A DNA stretch of 64,000 bases from Streptomyces rubradiris (GTDB lineage: Bacteria > Actinomycetota > Actinomycetes > Streptomycetales > Streptomycetaceae): positions 4,030,001-4,094,000 of the forward strand of contig NZ_BNEA01000015.1 of NCBI RefSeq assembly GCF_016860525.1, in the 5' to 3' direction. The translations under genes and the position numbers were made by a program. Of the stretch, positions 34,486 through 43,250 are shown piece after piece. The notes below the pieces were generated by a model. That model saw nothing but the letters and a program-made list of their open reading frames with translations, was not told the origin of the DNA and ran no database searches. Numbering within the stretch: the stretch's first letter is position 1; each line of letters opens with the position of its first letter.

Positions 34486-35562
34486 TCAGATCTCCTGCGC
34501 CGGCCACCCCAGCAACCGGGCCCCGATGACCGCGGTCTGCAGGCTGTAGCGGTGCGGGGGATCGGCGGGATTGCTCCCGGTCAGCTGGTGGATGCGCTCC
34601 AGCCGGTAGGTGAGGGCGCGCACGCTCAGCGACAGCCGGCGTGCCGCCTCGGCCGCGACGCACCCCGTGTCGAAGTACACCTCCAGCGTCCTGAGCAGCG
34701 GCTCGGCCCCGCCGCGGGCGCCCCGCAGCGGTCCCAGGGCGCTGAGCACGAGGTCGGCCATGGCCTGGCGGTCACGGGTCAGCACGGGGTAGACGAGCAG
34801 ATCGGCCGCGCGCACCAGCGGTTCGTCCAGGTCCAGCCGGTCGGCGAGTTCCAGGGTGCCCAGCGCCTCCTCGTAGGAGTGCACCACGCCGCCCGCGCCG
34901 GGCTGGGGCCGGCCGATGGCCACCCGGTTGCCGTCCGTCACCGCGTGCGCCTGCTTGGCGAAGTACGTCAGGACCTCCTCCTGATCGCCGGGGGCGATGC
35001 AGATCAGCTGACCGTTCTTCGTGGCCAGCAGGACGCGCCGGTCACCGAACCGGGCGTTGACCGCCGTCTCCACCCGGCGGGTGACCGGGGAGGTGTCCTC
35101 GTAGGCCTCGGGCCCGGCGGCCACCGCGACCGCGTGCGCGCGGGAGAGGACGAGACCGAAGCGCTCCGCCCGCTCGGCGAGCCGGCCCAGGTCGCTCCGC
35201 CCGTACAGCAGATCGTCGATGAACTCCCGGCGCGCGCCCTCCTCCTGCCGCACCGCCAGCCGCTGCGCCCGTTCGTACCCTTCGGCGAAGGCGTCGACGG
35301 CCTGCTCGACGGCGGCCAGCACACCCTCCACCGCGTCCGGTGCCGTCCGGCCGGGCCAGGACACCCGGGTCTCGGCCAGGTGCAGCCGCACGAGGCCGCG
35401 CAGGCTGAGCCCGGCTTCGGCGGCCCGCTCGCCCAGGGCGCGGCGCTCGTCCAGTTCCGCCCGGGTGAGCCGGCGCCCGGTGGCACAGACCTCGGCCAGG
35501 AGCCCCGCGTACCCGCGCAGGTACTCGGCCGGGTCCGACTCCGCCACCACTTCCTCCCCCAC
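34486..35562 (-). CDS. PucR-family transcriptional regulator
   Basis: 358 residues from GTG 35562. The C-terminal PucR helix-turn-helix is clear (LRTLEVYFDTGCVAAEAARRL, then RALTYRLERI). A central GGDEF-like/CdaR domain spans about 160-280 (GQLICIAPGD, VAIGRPQPGAGGVVHSYEEA). The N-terminus is helical. PucR/CdaR proteins usually activate catabolic genes for purines, sugar acids or amino compounds. Nothing next to it is an obvious target: the neighbour upstream is a decayed DUF4396 gene. Confidence 0.88.
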   Translation of the reverse strand: MGEEVVAESDPAEYLRGYAGLLAEVCATGRRLTRAELDERRALGERAAEAGLSLRGLVRLHLAETRVSWPGRTAPDAVEGVLAAVEQAVDAFAEGYERAQRLAVRQEEGARREFIDDLLYGRSDLGRLAERAERFGLVLSRAHAVAVAAGPEAYEDTSPVTRRVETAVNARFGDRRVLLATKNGQLICIAPGDQEEVLTYFAKQAHAVTDGNRVAIGRPQPGAGGVVHSYEEALGTLELADRLDLDEPLVRAADLLVYPVLTRDRQAMADLVLSALGPLRGARGGAEPLLRTLEVYFDTGCVAAEAARRLSLSVRALTYRLERIHQLTGSNPADPPHRYSLQTAVIGARLLGWPAQEI

Positions 35563-35671
35563 TCCTGGGCCGCACCCGTTGACGCGTCCTTGACGGTGTG
35601 CGGCCCCGGGAGGTTAGCCAATCCGGCCGGTGACCGGCAACGCGCTCCGGCCCGACCGACTGGAGCACCTG

Positions 35672-35997
35672 GCTCCGCCAAGGAACGATGGTGAAGTACT
35701 GGAAGACGACGCCCAGAATCCAGGCGAAGGCGAGGTCCAGGGCGAAGTCCGCGAAGAGGGCCTTGCCGGCCAGGGTGAGCGAGGTCGCGAAGACCAGCCG
35801 TTCGGCGGCGATGTCGCCGAGGGCGCAGCCGGCTCCGCAGTGGCTGACCGCCTTGGACTGGACGTTCCAGTCCGGCGGCTTGTCCGGGTCCGGCATGCCG
35901 CGCTCCTCGACCGCCGGTGCGCGCGGGCGAAGGCCACGCTCAGGCTGAACCAGCCCACCGCTTCGATCCAGCCCGCCGGCTCCGCGTGCTCTTCCAT
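35672..35997 (-). pseudogene. Decayed DUF4396 membrane protein gene
   Basis: Two pieces of one family lie in different frames. From ATG 35997 the frame reads PAGWIEAVGWFSLSVAFARA, matching the first helix of DUF4396 proteins. About 40 bases on, a different frame picks up AVSHCGAGCALGDIAAERLVFA and LAFAWILGVVFQYFTIVPWR, the strongly conserved middle and final helices. The intervening loop and helix (about 40-50 residues in intact relatives) are missing, and the C-terminal third is absent. A deletion plus frameshift explains this. The conserved SHCGAGC motif survives, so decay is probably recent. Confidence 0.7.
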
Positions 35998-36180
35998 GCT
36001 CTTCGTCCGTTCGGGTTCCGTCGGTGGCGTGACCGGGCCCTCGGGTCCCCGGGCGATCACTGCCTGGGGGCGCACCAGCGCTCGGCACCTGGACCCCCAA
36101 GGGCCTCGCCACCCCGACCTGAGACCTTCGTCACAACCTCGCTCGTCCCGACCACCGCCCAGTCAAGATCCACCACGCGA

Positions 36181-36221
36181 AAGCGGACCATCGACGACCC
36201 ACAGCCGCCGATGGTCCGCTT
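36181..36221. terminator. Perfect 13-bp inverted repeat, probable terminator
   Basis: Perfect 13-bp arms with a 15-base loop. Neither flank has a long T tract. It could end transcription from the tRNA side or be left from the decayed locus. Confidence 0.5.
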
Positions 36222-36262
36222 CGCCCTTACCCGAGACGGGCATCACATCCGAGGGAAACAGA

Positions 36263-36296
36263 AATGAGCGGCACCGTAATCACGATGCCGCTCATT
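36263..36296 (-). terminator. Terminator of the tRNA-Leu gene
   Basis: Perfect 11-bp arms AATGAGCGGCA and TGCCGCTCATT with a 12-base loop lie 6 bases past the tRNA 3' end. On the minus strand the stem is followed by TTCTGTTTCCC. Confidence 0.75.
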
Positions 36297-36301
36297 CGTT
36301 G

Positions 36302-36385
36302 TGCGCGAGGGGGGAGTTGAACCCCCACGCCCTTGCGGGCACTGGAACCTGAATCCAGCGCGTCTGCCTATTCCGCCACCCGCGC
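36302..36385 (-). tRNA. tRNA-Leu (anticodon CAG)
   Basis: Read on the minus strand, GCGCGGG pairs with CTCGCGC as acceptor stem (one G-T pair), followed by discriminator A. The D-arm contains GGCGGAATAGGCAGACGC. The anticodon stem is CTGGA/TCCAG with loop TTCAGGT, giving anticodon CAG. The long variable arm (TGCCCGCAAGGGCGT) is the class-II mark of tRNA-Leu, and the T-arm reads GGGGGTTCAACTCCCCC. CCA is not encoded. It reads CUG, the commonest leucine codon here; it is not bldA (UAA anticodon). Confidence 0.95.
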
Positions 36386-36843
36386 ATTGGGTGTGTCTTC
36401 CGGTCCCTTCCCTTTCGGGCTGGCCCCTTCCGACATCGAGAACATTAGCACGCCGTCCGGGGTGGATTCACATCCCTTCCCGGGCGCCCCCCGCGGCCGC
36501 CGCCGGCGCGCCCCCGCGGCGGCCGGTGCCCGCGCCCTCACGCGTCCCGCCCGTGCCCGTCCGTCTCAGGGAGACGCGGTTCACGTATCAACCTCGTACC
36601 GGTCCCGGCCGTCTCCCCCGAAGGCGGGCCGGGCGCACAGCCCGGTGCGGGACACTGGTCTTCGCCCGCCTCTACGATCCAGGGGCAGCAGGACACGCAC
36701 CCGGAGTTCGAAGGGGAGCCGCTGGGGGAACCGGCTGATTGGCGGGCGCGTAGATACGATCAGTAAGCAGTACCCAGCAGTACCCCGGCAAGGCAGCGGC
36801 ACAGAGCAAGGCAAGACGACGGCAGGGACGGAGGAGGTGCCCC
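36386..36843. other. 458-base upstream region of the fha-pkn operon
   Basis: No gene is supported. The region near 36735-36775 (GATTGGCGGGCGCGTAGATACGATCAG, a TACGAT hexamer at 36755) is the likeliest fhaA promoter. The tRNA-Leu promoter must lie just after 36385 on the minus strand. Confidence 0.5.
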
Positions 36844-37710
36844 ATGGGAGTCCTGAAGAAGTTCGAGCAGCGTCTCGAAGGTCTGGTGAACGGCACCTTC
36901 GCCAAGGTCTTCAAGTCCGAGGTCCAGCCCGTGGAGATCGCCGGAGCGCTCCAGCGGGAGTGCGACAACAACGCCACGATCTGGAACCGCGACCGCACCG
37001 TCGTACCCAACGACTTCATCGTGGAGCTGAGCGCGCCGGACTACGAGCGCCTCAGCCCCTACTCCGGGCAGCTCGGCGACGAGCTGGCCGGCATGGTGCG
37101 CGACTACGCCAAGCAGCAGCGCTACACCTTCATGGGACCGATCAAGGTCAATCTGGAGAAGGCCGACGACCTGGACACCGGCCTGTACCGGGTGCGCTCG
37201 CGCACCCTGGCCTCCTCCAGCAGCCAGCAGGGCCAGCAGGCGCCGCCCGCCCCGGCCCCCGGCCGCCCCGCGGCCAGTGCCCCCGGTGGCTACGGCTACC
37301 CGCCGGCCGCCCCGCCCGCCGGCGCGCCCCCGATGCCGTCGACGCCGCCGCCCGGCGCCCGGCCCGGCGGCTACGGCTATCCGCAGCCCGCCACCCAGCG
37401 GCCCGCCGCGGCACCGATGAGCGGCGCGCGCACCCGCTACTGGATCGAGATCAACGGCACCCGCCACCAGATCTCCCGCCCGACGCTGGTGCTGGGCCGC
37501 AGCACCGACGCCGACGTGCGGATCGACGACCCCGGCGTCTCCCGCCGGCACTGCGAGATCCGGACCGGAACGCCCTCGACGATCCAGGATCTCGGCTCCA
37601 CCAACGGCATCGTGGTGGACGGGCAGCACACCACCCGCGCTACGCTCCGCGACGGCTCGCGGATCGTCGTGGGCAGCACCACCGTTATCTATAGGCAAGC
37701 CGAAGGGTGA
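36844..37710 (+). CDS. fhaA: FhaA: DUF3662 plus FHA-domain protein
   Basis: 288 residues, ATG preceded by GGAGGAGG. Residues 1-115 are DUF3662 (VLKKFEQRLEGLVNGTFAKVF; LQRECDNNA), residues 125-200 are a Pro/Gly/Tyr linker, and residues 205-287 an FHA domain with LGRSTDADVRIDD, SRRHCEI and LGSTNG. FHA domains bind phosphothreonine; in mycobacteria FhaA links PknB-phosphorylated MviN to cell-wall control. It is first gene of the fhaA-fhaB-ppp-rodA-pbpA-pknB cluster. Confidence 0.95.
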   Translation: MGVLKKFEQRLEGLVNGTFAKVFKSEVQPVEIAGALQRECDNNATIWNRDRTVVPNDFIVELSAPDYERLSPYSGQLGDELAGMVRDYAKQQRYTFMGPIKVNLEKADDLDTGLYRVRSRTLASSSSQQGQQAPPAPAPGRPAASAPGGYGYPPAAPPAGAPPMPSTPPPGARPGGYGYPQPATQRPAAAPMSGARTRYWIEINGTRHQISRPTLVLGRSTDADVRIDDPGVSRRHCEIRTGTPSTIQDLGSTNGIVVDGQHTTRATLRDGSRIVVGSTTVIYRQAEG

Positions 37711-37720
37711 AGCGGGGGCA

Positions 37721-38260
37721 ATGTCAGAGCTGACCCTCACGGTCATGCGGCTGGGTTTCCTGGCCGTACTGTGGCTGTTCGTGATCGTGGCCGTGCAGGT
37801 CATCCGGAGCGACCTGTTCGGTACGCGCGTCACCCAGCGCGGATCGCGTAGGGAGGCGGCCCGGCCGCAGCAGTCCGGGCGCCAGCAGACCCGGCAGCAG
37901 GCCCGGCAGCAGGCCGCCCCGCCGCCGCAGCGCGGCCAGCAGGGCGGCGGCCGGCGCGGCCGCAACGCCCCCACCAAGCTGGTCGTGACCGAGGGCACAC
38001 TGACCGGCACCACCGTCGCGCTCCAGGGACAGACCATCACCCTGGGCCGGGCGCACGACTCCACGATCGTGCTGGACGACGACTACGCCTCCAGCCGCCA
38101 TGCCAGGATCTACCCGGACCAGAGCGGCCAGTGGATCATCGAGGACCTCGGTTCCACCAACGGCACCTACCTGGACCGGTCCCGGCTGACGTCCCCCACA
38201 CCGATCCCGCTGGACAAGCCGATCCGCATCGGCAAGACCGCGATCGAGCTGCGGAAGTAG
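37721..38260 (+). CDS. fhaB: FhaB: membrane-anchored FHA-domain protein
   Basis: 179 residues. N-terminal membrane helix (LGFLAVLWLFVIVAVQVI, about 11-28), Gln/Arg-rich linker (QQTRQQARQQ), then an FHA domain about 85-178 with LGRAHDSTIVLDD, SSRHARI and LGSTNGTYLD. In mycobacteria FhaB (FipA) recruits phosphorylated division proteins. It starts 10 bases after fhaA. Confidence 0.95.
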   Translation: MSELTLTVMRLGFLAVLWLFVIVAVQVIRSDLFGTRVTQRGSRREAARPQQSGRQQTRQQARQQAAPPPQRGQQGGGRRGRNAPTKLVVTEGTLTGTTVALQGQTITLGRAHDSTIVLDDDYASSRHARIYPDQSGQWIIEDLGSTNGTYLDRSRLTSPTPIPLDKPIRIGKTAIELRK

Positions 38261-38400
38261 TGCCACGTCATGAATAAGCGCGAGCGGAGCGAGCACGCCG
38301 CGGCAGGCCGCCACCCGGTCTCCGGCGCGCTCCCGACCGGAGGGTGGGCAGTGTGGCTCGACACGACCGGCTGCATTCGGAGCCGACGGGCGAGGTGCGC

Positions 38401-40095
38401 ATGAGTCTGTCACTGCGTTTCGCCGCCGGATCGCACGAGGGCATGATCCGCGGGCACAACGAGGACTCCGGCTACGCCGGCCCGCGCCTGCTGGCCATCG
38501 CCGACGGCATGGGCGGCCAGGCGGCCGGCGAGGTCGCCTCCTCCGAGGTGATCTCCACCATCGTCCCGCTCGACGACGACGTGCCCGGCTCCGACCTCCT
38601 CACCTCCCTCGGCACCGCCGTGCAGCGCGCCAACGACCAGCTGCGCGCCATGGTCCAGGAGGACCCGCAGCTGGAGGGCATGGGCACCACCCTGACCGCC
38701 CTGCTGTGGACCGGGCAGCGGCTCGGCCTGGTCCACGTCGGCGACTCGCGCGCCTATCTGCTGCGCGACGGCGTCCTCACCCAGATCACCCAGGACCACA
38801 CCTGGGTGCAGAGGCTGGTCGACGAGGGCCGGATCACCGAGGAAGAGGCCACCACCCACCCGCAGCGCTCCCTGCTGATGCGCGCCCTCGGCAGCAGCGA
38901 GCACGTCGAGCCCGACCTCTCCATCCGCGAGGTCCGCGCCGGCGACCGCTATCTGATCTGCTCGGACGGCCTGTCCGGGGTGGTCTCCCACCAGACGATG
39001 GAGGAGACCCTCGCCAGCTACCAGGGCCCGCAGGAGACCGTGCAGGAGCTGATCCAGCTCGCGCTGCGCGGCGGCGGCCCCGACAACATCACGGTCATCG
39101 TCGCCGACGTGCTGGACCTGGACCAGGGCGACACCCTCGCCGGTCAGCTGTCCGACCAGCCGGTGGTGGTCGGCGCGGTCGCCGAGAACCAGCACCACCC
39201 GCAGGACAACGGGATCATGCAGACCCCGGCCGGCCGCGCCGCCCACCTGGGCCGGCGGGGACAGGGCGGCGGCGAGTTCGGGCCGCCCGGCTCGGGTGAC
39301 ACCGGTTACCTCCCGGCCGGCGGTTTCGGCGAGTACGGCGACGAGGACTTCACCAAGGGGCGCAAGCCGCGCAGGTGGCTGAAGACCTCCCTGTACGGCG
39401 CCCTCGCCCTGGCCGTCGTGGGCGGCGGTCTGTACGGCGGCTACCGCTGGACGCAGACGCAGTACTACGTCGGCGTCAAGGACGAGCACGTGGCGCTGTA
39501 CCGCGGGATCAGCCAGGACCTGGCCTGGGTGTCGCTGTCGGAGGTGGAGAAGGACCACCCCGAGATCGAACTCAAGTACCTGCCGCCGTACCAGCAGAAG
39601 CAGGTGAAGGCCACGATCGCGGAGGGCGGTCTGGAGGCGGCCCGGACGAAGGTCCAAGAGCTGGCCGTGCAGGCCTCCGCATGCCGGAAGCAGGCCGAGC
39701 GCAAGGCCGCGGACGAGGCCGCGCGCGACGCGAAGAACGACAAGGGCGGGACCGCCGGCACCGACGCCGACAAGGGCACCGCCGGAACCGGCGGCACCGG
39801 CAACGGCGGCACCACGGGAACCGGCGGCACCACGGGTACCGGCACCGGTACCGGCACCACCGCGGGTACGGGCACGCGCGCCGCGTTCGCCGGGGACCCC
39901 GCCGCGCCGGTCGTCACCCTCGACCGGGTCTCCCTCGTCACGAAGGCCACCCCGGCCCCGAACCCGTCGGCCTCGAAGACGGCCCCGGCGGTCCCTTCGA
40001 AGTCTCCGTCCACGACCCCGTCCGCGACCCCCAGCCCCGGCCCCACTCTCTCGGAGGATGAGCAGAAGGTCGTCTCGCTGTGCGGTAAGCAGTAG
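38401..40095 (+). CDS. pstP: PP2C-family Ser/Thr protein phosphatase (PstP type)
   Basis: 564 residues from ATG 38401 with GAGGTGCGC upstream; a GTG at 38353 would add 16 residues. PP2C domain residues 1-240: RGHNEDSGY, ADGMGG, VGDSRAYLLRDG, ICSDGLSG and GGGPDNITV hold the metal-binding aspartates. A membrane helix sits near 328-346 (LYGALALAVVGGGLYGGY), and the outside part ends in Ala/Lys helices and a Thr/Gly repeat (GGTTGTGG). It reverses the action of PknB and relatives on FHA partners and wall enzymes. Confidence 0.95.
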   Translation: MSLSLRFAAGSHEGMIRGHNEDSGYAGPRLLAIADGMGGQAAGEVASSEVISTIVPLDDDVPGSDLLTSLGTAVQRANDQLRAMVQEDPQLEGMGTTLTALLWTGQRLGLVHVGDSRAYLLRDGVLTQITQDHTWVQRLVDEGRITEEEATTHPQRSLLMRALGSSEHVEPDLSIREVRAGDRYLICSDGLSGVVSHQTMEETLASYQGPQETVQELIQLALRGGGPDNITVIVADVLDLDQGDTLAGQLSDQPVVVGAVAENQHHPQDNGIMQTPAGRAAHLGRRGQGGGEFGPPGSGDTGYLPAGGFGEYGDEDFTKGRKPRRWLKTSLYGALALAVVGGGLYGGYRWTQTQYYVGVKDEHVALYRGISQDLAWVSLSEVEKDHPEIELKYLPPYQQKQVKATIAEGGLEAARTKVQELAVQASACRKQAERKAADEAARDAKNDKGGTAGTDADKGTAGTGGTGNGGTTGTGGTTGTGTGTGTTAGTGTRAAFAGDPAAPVVTLDRVSLVTKATPAPNPSASKTAPAVPSKSPSTTPSATPSPGPTLSEDEQKVVSLCGKQ

Positions 40096-40122
40096 GCAAG
40101 CCGTGAGAGGCCCCGTCACACG

Positions 40123-41565
40123 ATGAGCAGTTCTACGAATTCGCCGACGCATCACACGTCCACGATCGGCGCCATCGGCGCGCCGAGCCGCCGCAACACC
40201 GAGCTGGCCCTGCTGGTCTTCGCCGTGGCCATCCCGGTGTTCGCCTACGCCAACGTGGGCCTGGCCATCAGCGACCAGGTCCCGTCCGGGCTGCTCAGCT
40301 ACGGCCTGGGCCTCGGGCTGCTGGCCGGCGTCGCCCATCTCGCCGTACGGAAGTTCGCGCCGTACGCCGACCCGCTGCTGCTGCCGCTGGCCACGTTGCT
40401 CAACGGGCTGGGGCTGGTCGCGATCTGGCGGCTGGACCAGTCCAAGCTGCTCCAGTCACTGCCGAACTTCGTCACGGCCGCGCCCCGCCAGCTGCTGTAC
40501 ACCGCGCTCGGCATCGCGCTGTTCGTCGTGGTGCTGATCTTCCTGAAGGACCACCGCGTCCTCCAGCGCTACACCTACATCTCCATGTTCAGCGCCCTGG
40601 TGCTGCTCATCCTGCCGCTGGTGCCGGGCCTCGGGGCCAACATCTACGGCGCGAAGATCTGGATCAACATCCCCGGTCTCGGCTCCCTCCAGCCCGGTGA
40701 GTTCGCCAAGATCGTCCTCGCCGTCTTCTTCGCCGGCTACCTGATGGTCAAGCGCGACGCCCTGGCCCTCGCCAGCCGCCGCTTCATGGGCCTGTACCTG
40801 CCGCGCGGCCGCGACCTGGGCCCGATCCTGGTCGTCTGGGCGGTCTCGATCCTCATCCTGGTCCTGGAGACGGACCTCGGCACCTCGCTGCTGTTCTTCG
40901 GGATGTTCGTCATCATGCTGTACGTCGCCACCGAGCGGACCAGCTGGATCGTCTTCGGTCTGCTGATGTCCGCGGTCGGCGCGGTCGGTGTGGCGAGCGT
41001 CGAGACGCACGTGAAGAGCCGCGTCCAGGCCTGGCTCGACCCGATGAGGGAGTACACCCTCAGCCGTCAGGGCCAAACCGGACACTCCGACCAGCTCCAG
41101 CAGGCCCTGTGGGCCTTCGGCTCCGGCGGGACCCTCGGGTCCGGCTGGGGTCAGGGGCACTCGGACCTGATCCGGTTCGCCGCCAACTCCGACTTCGTGC
41201 TCGCCACCTTCGGCGAGGAGCTGGGCCTGGCCGGGATCATGGCGATCCTGCTGATCTACGGCCTGATCGTGGAGCGCGGTGTGCGCACCGCCCTCGCCGC
41301 CCGCGACCCGTTCGGCAAGCTGCTCGCCATCGGCCTGTCCGGCGCCTTCGCCCTCCAGGTCTTCGTGGTGGCCGGCGGTGTCATGGGGCTCATCCCGCTG
41401 ACCGGTATGACCATGCCGTTCCTCGCGTACGGTGGTTCGTCCGTGCTGGCCAACTGGGCACTGATCGGCATCCTGATCCGGATCAGCGACACCGCCCGCC
41501 GCCCGGCGCCCGCCCCCGCGAGCAGCCCCGACGCCGAGATGACCCAGGTGGTCCGCCCGTCATGA
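40123..41565 (+). CDS. rodA: FtsW/RodA/SpoVE-family peptidoglycan glycosyltransferase
   Basis: 480 residues with about ten to twelve membrane helices. SEDS signatures: FAKIVLAVFFAGYL, PRGRDLGPILV, LETDLGTSLLFFGMF, HSDLIRFAANSDFVLATFGEELG and GMTMPFLAYGGSS near the C-terminus. SEDS proteins polymerise lipid II together with a class B PBP. Its stop overlaps the pbpA ATG by 4 bases, making that PBP its partner. Confidence 0.95.
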   Translation: MSSSTNSPTHHTSTIGAIGAPSRRNTELALLVFAVAIPVFAYANVGLAISDQVPSGLLSYGLGLGLLAGVAHLAVRKFAPYADPLLLPLATLLNGLGLVAIWRLDQSKLLQSLPNFVTAAPRQLLYTALGIALFVVVLIFLKDHRVLQRYTYISMFSALVLLILPLVPGLGANIYGAKIWINIPGLGSLQPGEFAKIVLAVFFAGYLMVKRDALALASRRFMGLYLPRGRDLGPILVVWAVSILILVLETDLGTSLLFFGMFVIMLYVATERTSWIVFGLLMSAVGAVGVASVETHVKSRVQAWLDPMREYTLSRQGQTGHSDQLQQALWAFGSGGTLGSGWGQGHSDLIRFAANSDFVLATFGEELGLAGIMAILLIYGLIVERGVRTALAARDPFGKLLAIGLSGAFALQVFVVAGGVMGLIPLTGMTMPFLAYGGSSVLANWALIGILIRISDTARRPAPAPASSPDAEMTQVVRPS

Positions 41566-43046
41566 ACAAGCCCCTGCGCCGCATCGCGATCTTCTGCGGC
41601 CTGCTCGTGCTGACCCTGCTGCTGCGGGACAACTACCTCCAGTACGTCAGGGCCGACAGTCTCAAGGACGACCCGAAGAACCGTCGTGTGACGATCGCCC
41701 GCTACGCCAACCCGCGCGGCGACATCATCGTCGGCGGCGATCCGATCACCGGGTCCACCGAGACCAGCAAGAGCGGTCTGAACGACCTGAAGTACAAGCG
41801 GACGTACAAGAACGGCCCCATGTGGGCGCCGGTCACCGGTTACGCCTCGCAGGCCTTCGGCGCCACCCAGCTGGAGGCCCTCGAGGACGGCATCCTCACC
41901 GGGAACGACGACCGGCTGTTCTTCCGCAAGACCCTGGACATGATCACCGGCAAGGAGCAGCAGGGCGGCAACGTCGTCACCACGCTCAACGCCGCCGCGC
42001 AGAAGGCCGCGTTCGACGGCCTGAAGAAGCAGGGCGGCAAGGGCGCGGTGGTCGCGCTGGAGCCCTCCACGGGCAAGATCCTGGCGCTGGCCTCCTACCC
42101 GTCGTACGACCCCTCGTCCTTCGCGGGCAACACCGACGACGACGCGGCGGCCTGGAAGAAGCTCCAGAAGAAATACGACCCCAACGACCCGATGCTGAAC
42201 CGGGCGCTGCGCGAGACCTACCCGCCGGGCTCGACCTTCAAGGTGGTCACGGCCGCCGCCGCGCTGGAGAACGGCAAGTACACCTCGGCCGACGAGCGGA
42301 CCGACACGCCGCTGCCCTGGGTCATGCCGGGCACCAGGACCGAGCTGAAGAACGAGGGCAACATCCCGTGCGAGAACGCGACCATGCGGGTCGCGCTCCA
42401 GTTCTCCTGCAACACCGTCTTCGGCAAGATCGGCTCCGACCTCGGCAACGACAAGATGCTGGAGGAGGCGAAGAAGTTCGGCTTCGACTCCGAGCAGTTC
42501 ACCCCGGTCCGCGCCACCGCCTCGGTGTTCTCCGACGACATGAACCAGTCGCAGACCGCGCTGTCCTCCATCGGCCAGTACAACACCGCCGCCACCCCGC
42601 TGCAGATGGCGATGGTGGCCTCGGCGGTCGCCAACGACGGCAAGCTGATGAAGCCGTACATGGTCGACACGCTCCAGTCCTCCAACCTGGACGAGGTCGC
42701 CAAGACCGAGCCGGAGGAGCTGAGCCGGCCGCTGTCGCCGAAGAACGCGCAGATCCTGCAGGACATGATGCAGACGGTGGTCGAGAAGGGCACCGGCACG
42801 AACGCGCGGATCAACGGCGTCAAGGTCGGCGGCAAGACGGGTACCGCCCAGCACGGCGTGGAGAACAGCGAGAACCCGTACGCGTGGTTCATCTCCTACG
42901 CCAAGCTGTCCGACGGAAGTTCGCCGGTGGCGGTGGCCGTGGTGATCGAGGACGAGAGCGCCAACCGCGACGACATCTCCGGTGGCGGCCTGGCCGCGCC
43001 GATCGCGAGGAACGTCATGGAGGCGGTCGTCAACGCCAAGAAGTGA
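41562..43046 (+). CDS. pbpA: Class B penicillin-binding protein PbpA
   Basis: 494 residues. One N-terminal membrane helix (IAIFCGLLVLTLLL, about 8-21), a dimerisation part, then a transpeptidase domain with STFK (catalytic Ser about 224), SCN (about 282) and KTGTA (about 425). It cross-links peptides of new peptidoglycan next to the SEDS polymerase encoded upstream. The SxN motif carries Cys in the middle (SCN). Confidence 0.95.
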   Translation: MNKPLRRIAIFCGLLVLTLLLRDNYLQYVRADSLKDDPKNRRVTIARYANPRGDIIVGGDPITGSTETSKSGLNDLKYKRTYKNGPMWAPVTGYASQAFGATQLEALEDGILTGNDDRLFFRKTLDMITGKEQQGGNVVTTLNAAAQKAAFDGLKKQGGKGAVVALEPSTGKILALASYPSYDPSSFAGNTDDDAAAWKKLQKKYDPNDPMLNRALRETYPPGSTFKVVTAAAALENGKYTSADERTDTPLPWVMPGTRTELKNEGNIPCENATMRVALQFSCNTVFGKIGSDLGNDKMLEEAKKFGFDSEQFTPVRATASVFSDDMNQSQTALSSIGQYNTAATPLQMAMVASAVANDGKLMKPYMVDTLQSSNLDEVAKTEPEELSRPLSPKNAQILQDMMQTVVEKGTGTNARINGVKVGGKTGTAQHGVENSENPYAWFISYAKLSDGSSPVAVAVVIEDESANRDDISGGGLAAPIARNVMEAVVNAKK

Positions 43047-43250
43047 CCGGCCCCGGCGGTGAGCGGCCCCTCAAGTGACGCCGCTCACACGTCTTTCACA
43101 TAGTCGCACGTTGCGATACCGGTCCTGTATCGGGTTACGGGCTTGGCCAGGTCACACGGAGCGAGCCGGGTACGGTAGGCCCGGACGGCAGCGCCTCCGG
43201 CCGCGCACAGGGGCGCGGCCGAGACCGACGGAGAGGGCTGGTAGGTAGCT

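Larger units (their letters stand above)
35998..36301. other. Intergenic stretch with two strong inverted repeats
   Basis: No gene is supported. Two hairpins lie here: arms AAGCGGACCATCG (36181-36193) and CGATGGTCCGCTT (36209-36221), and the tRNA terminator at 36263-36296. Confidence 0.6.

Noticed and set aside
36302..36385. tRNA-Leu as attachment site of an integrated element
   Set aside because: No integrase gene and no direct repeat of the tRNA 3' end were seen in the window.
36302..36385. bldA tRNA
   Set aside because: The anticodon is CAG, not TAA.
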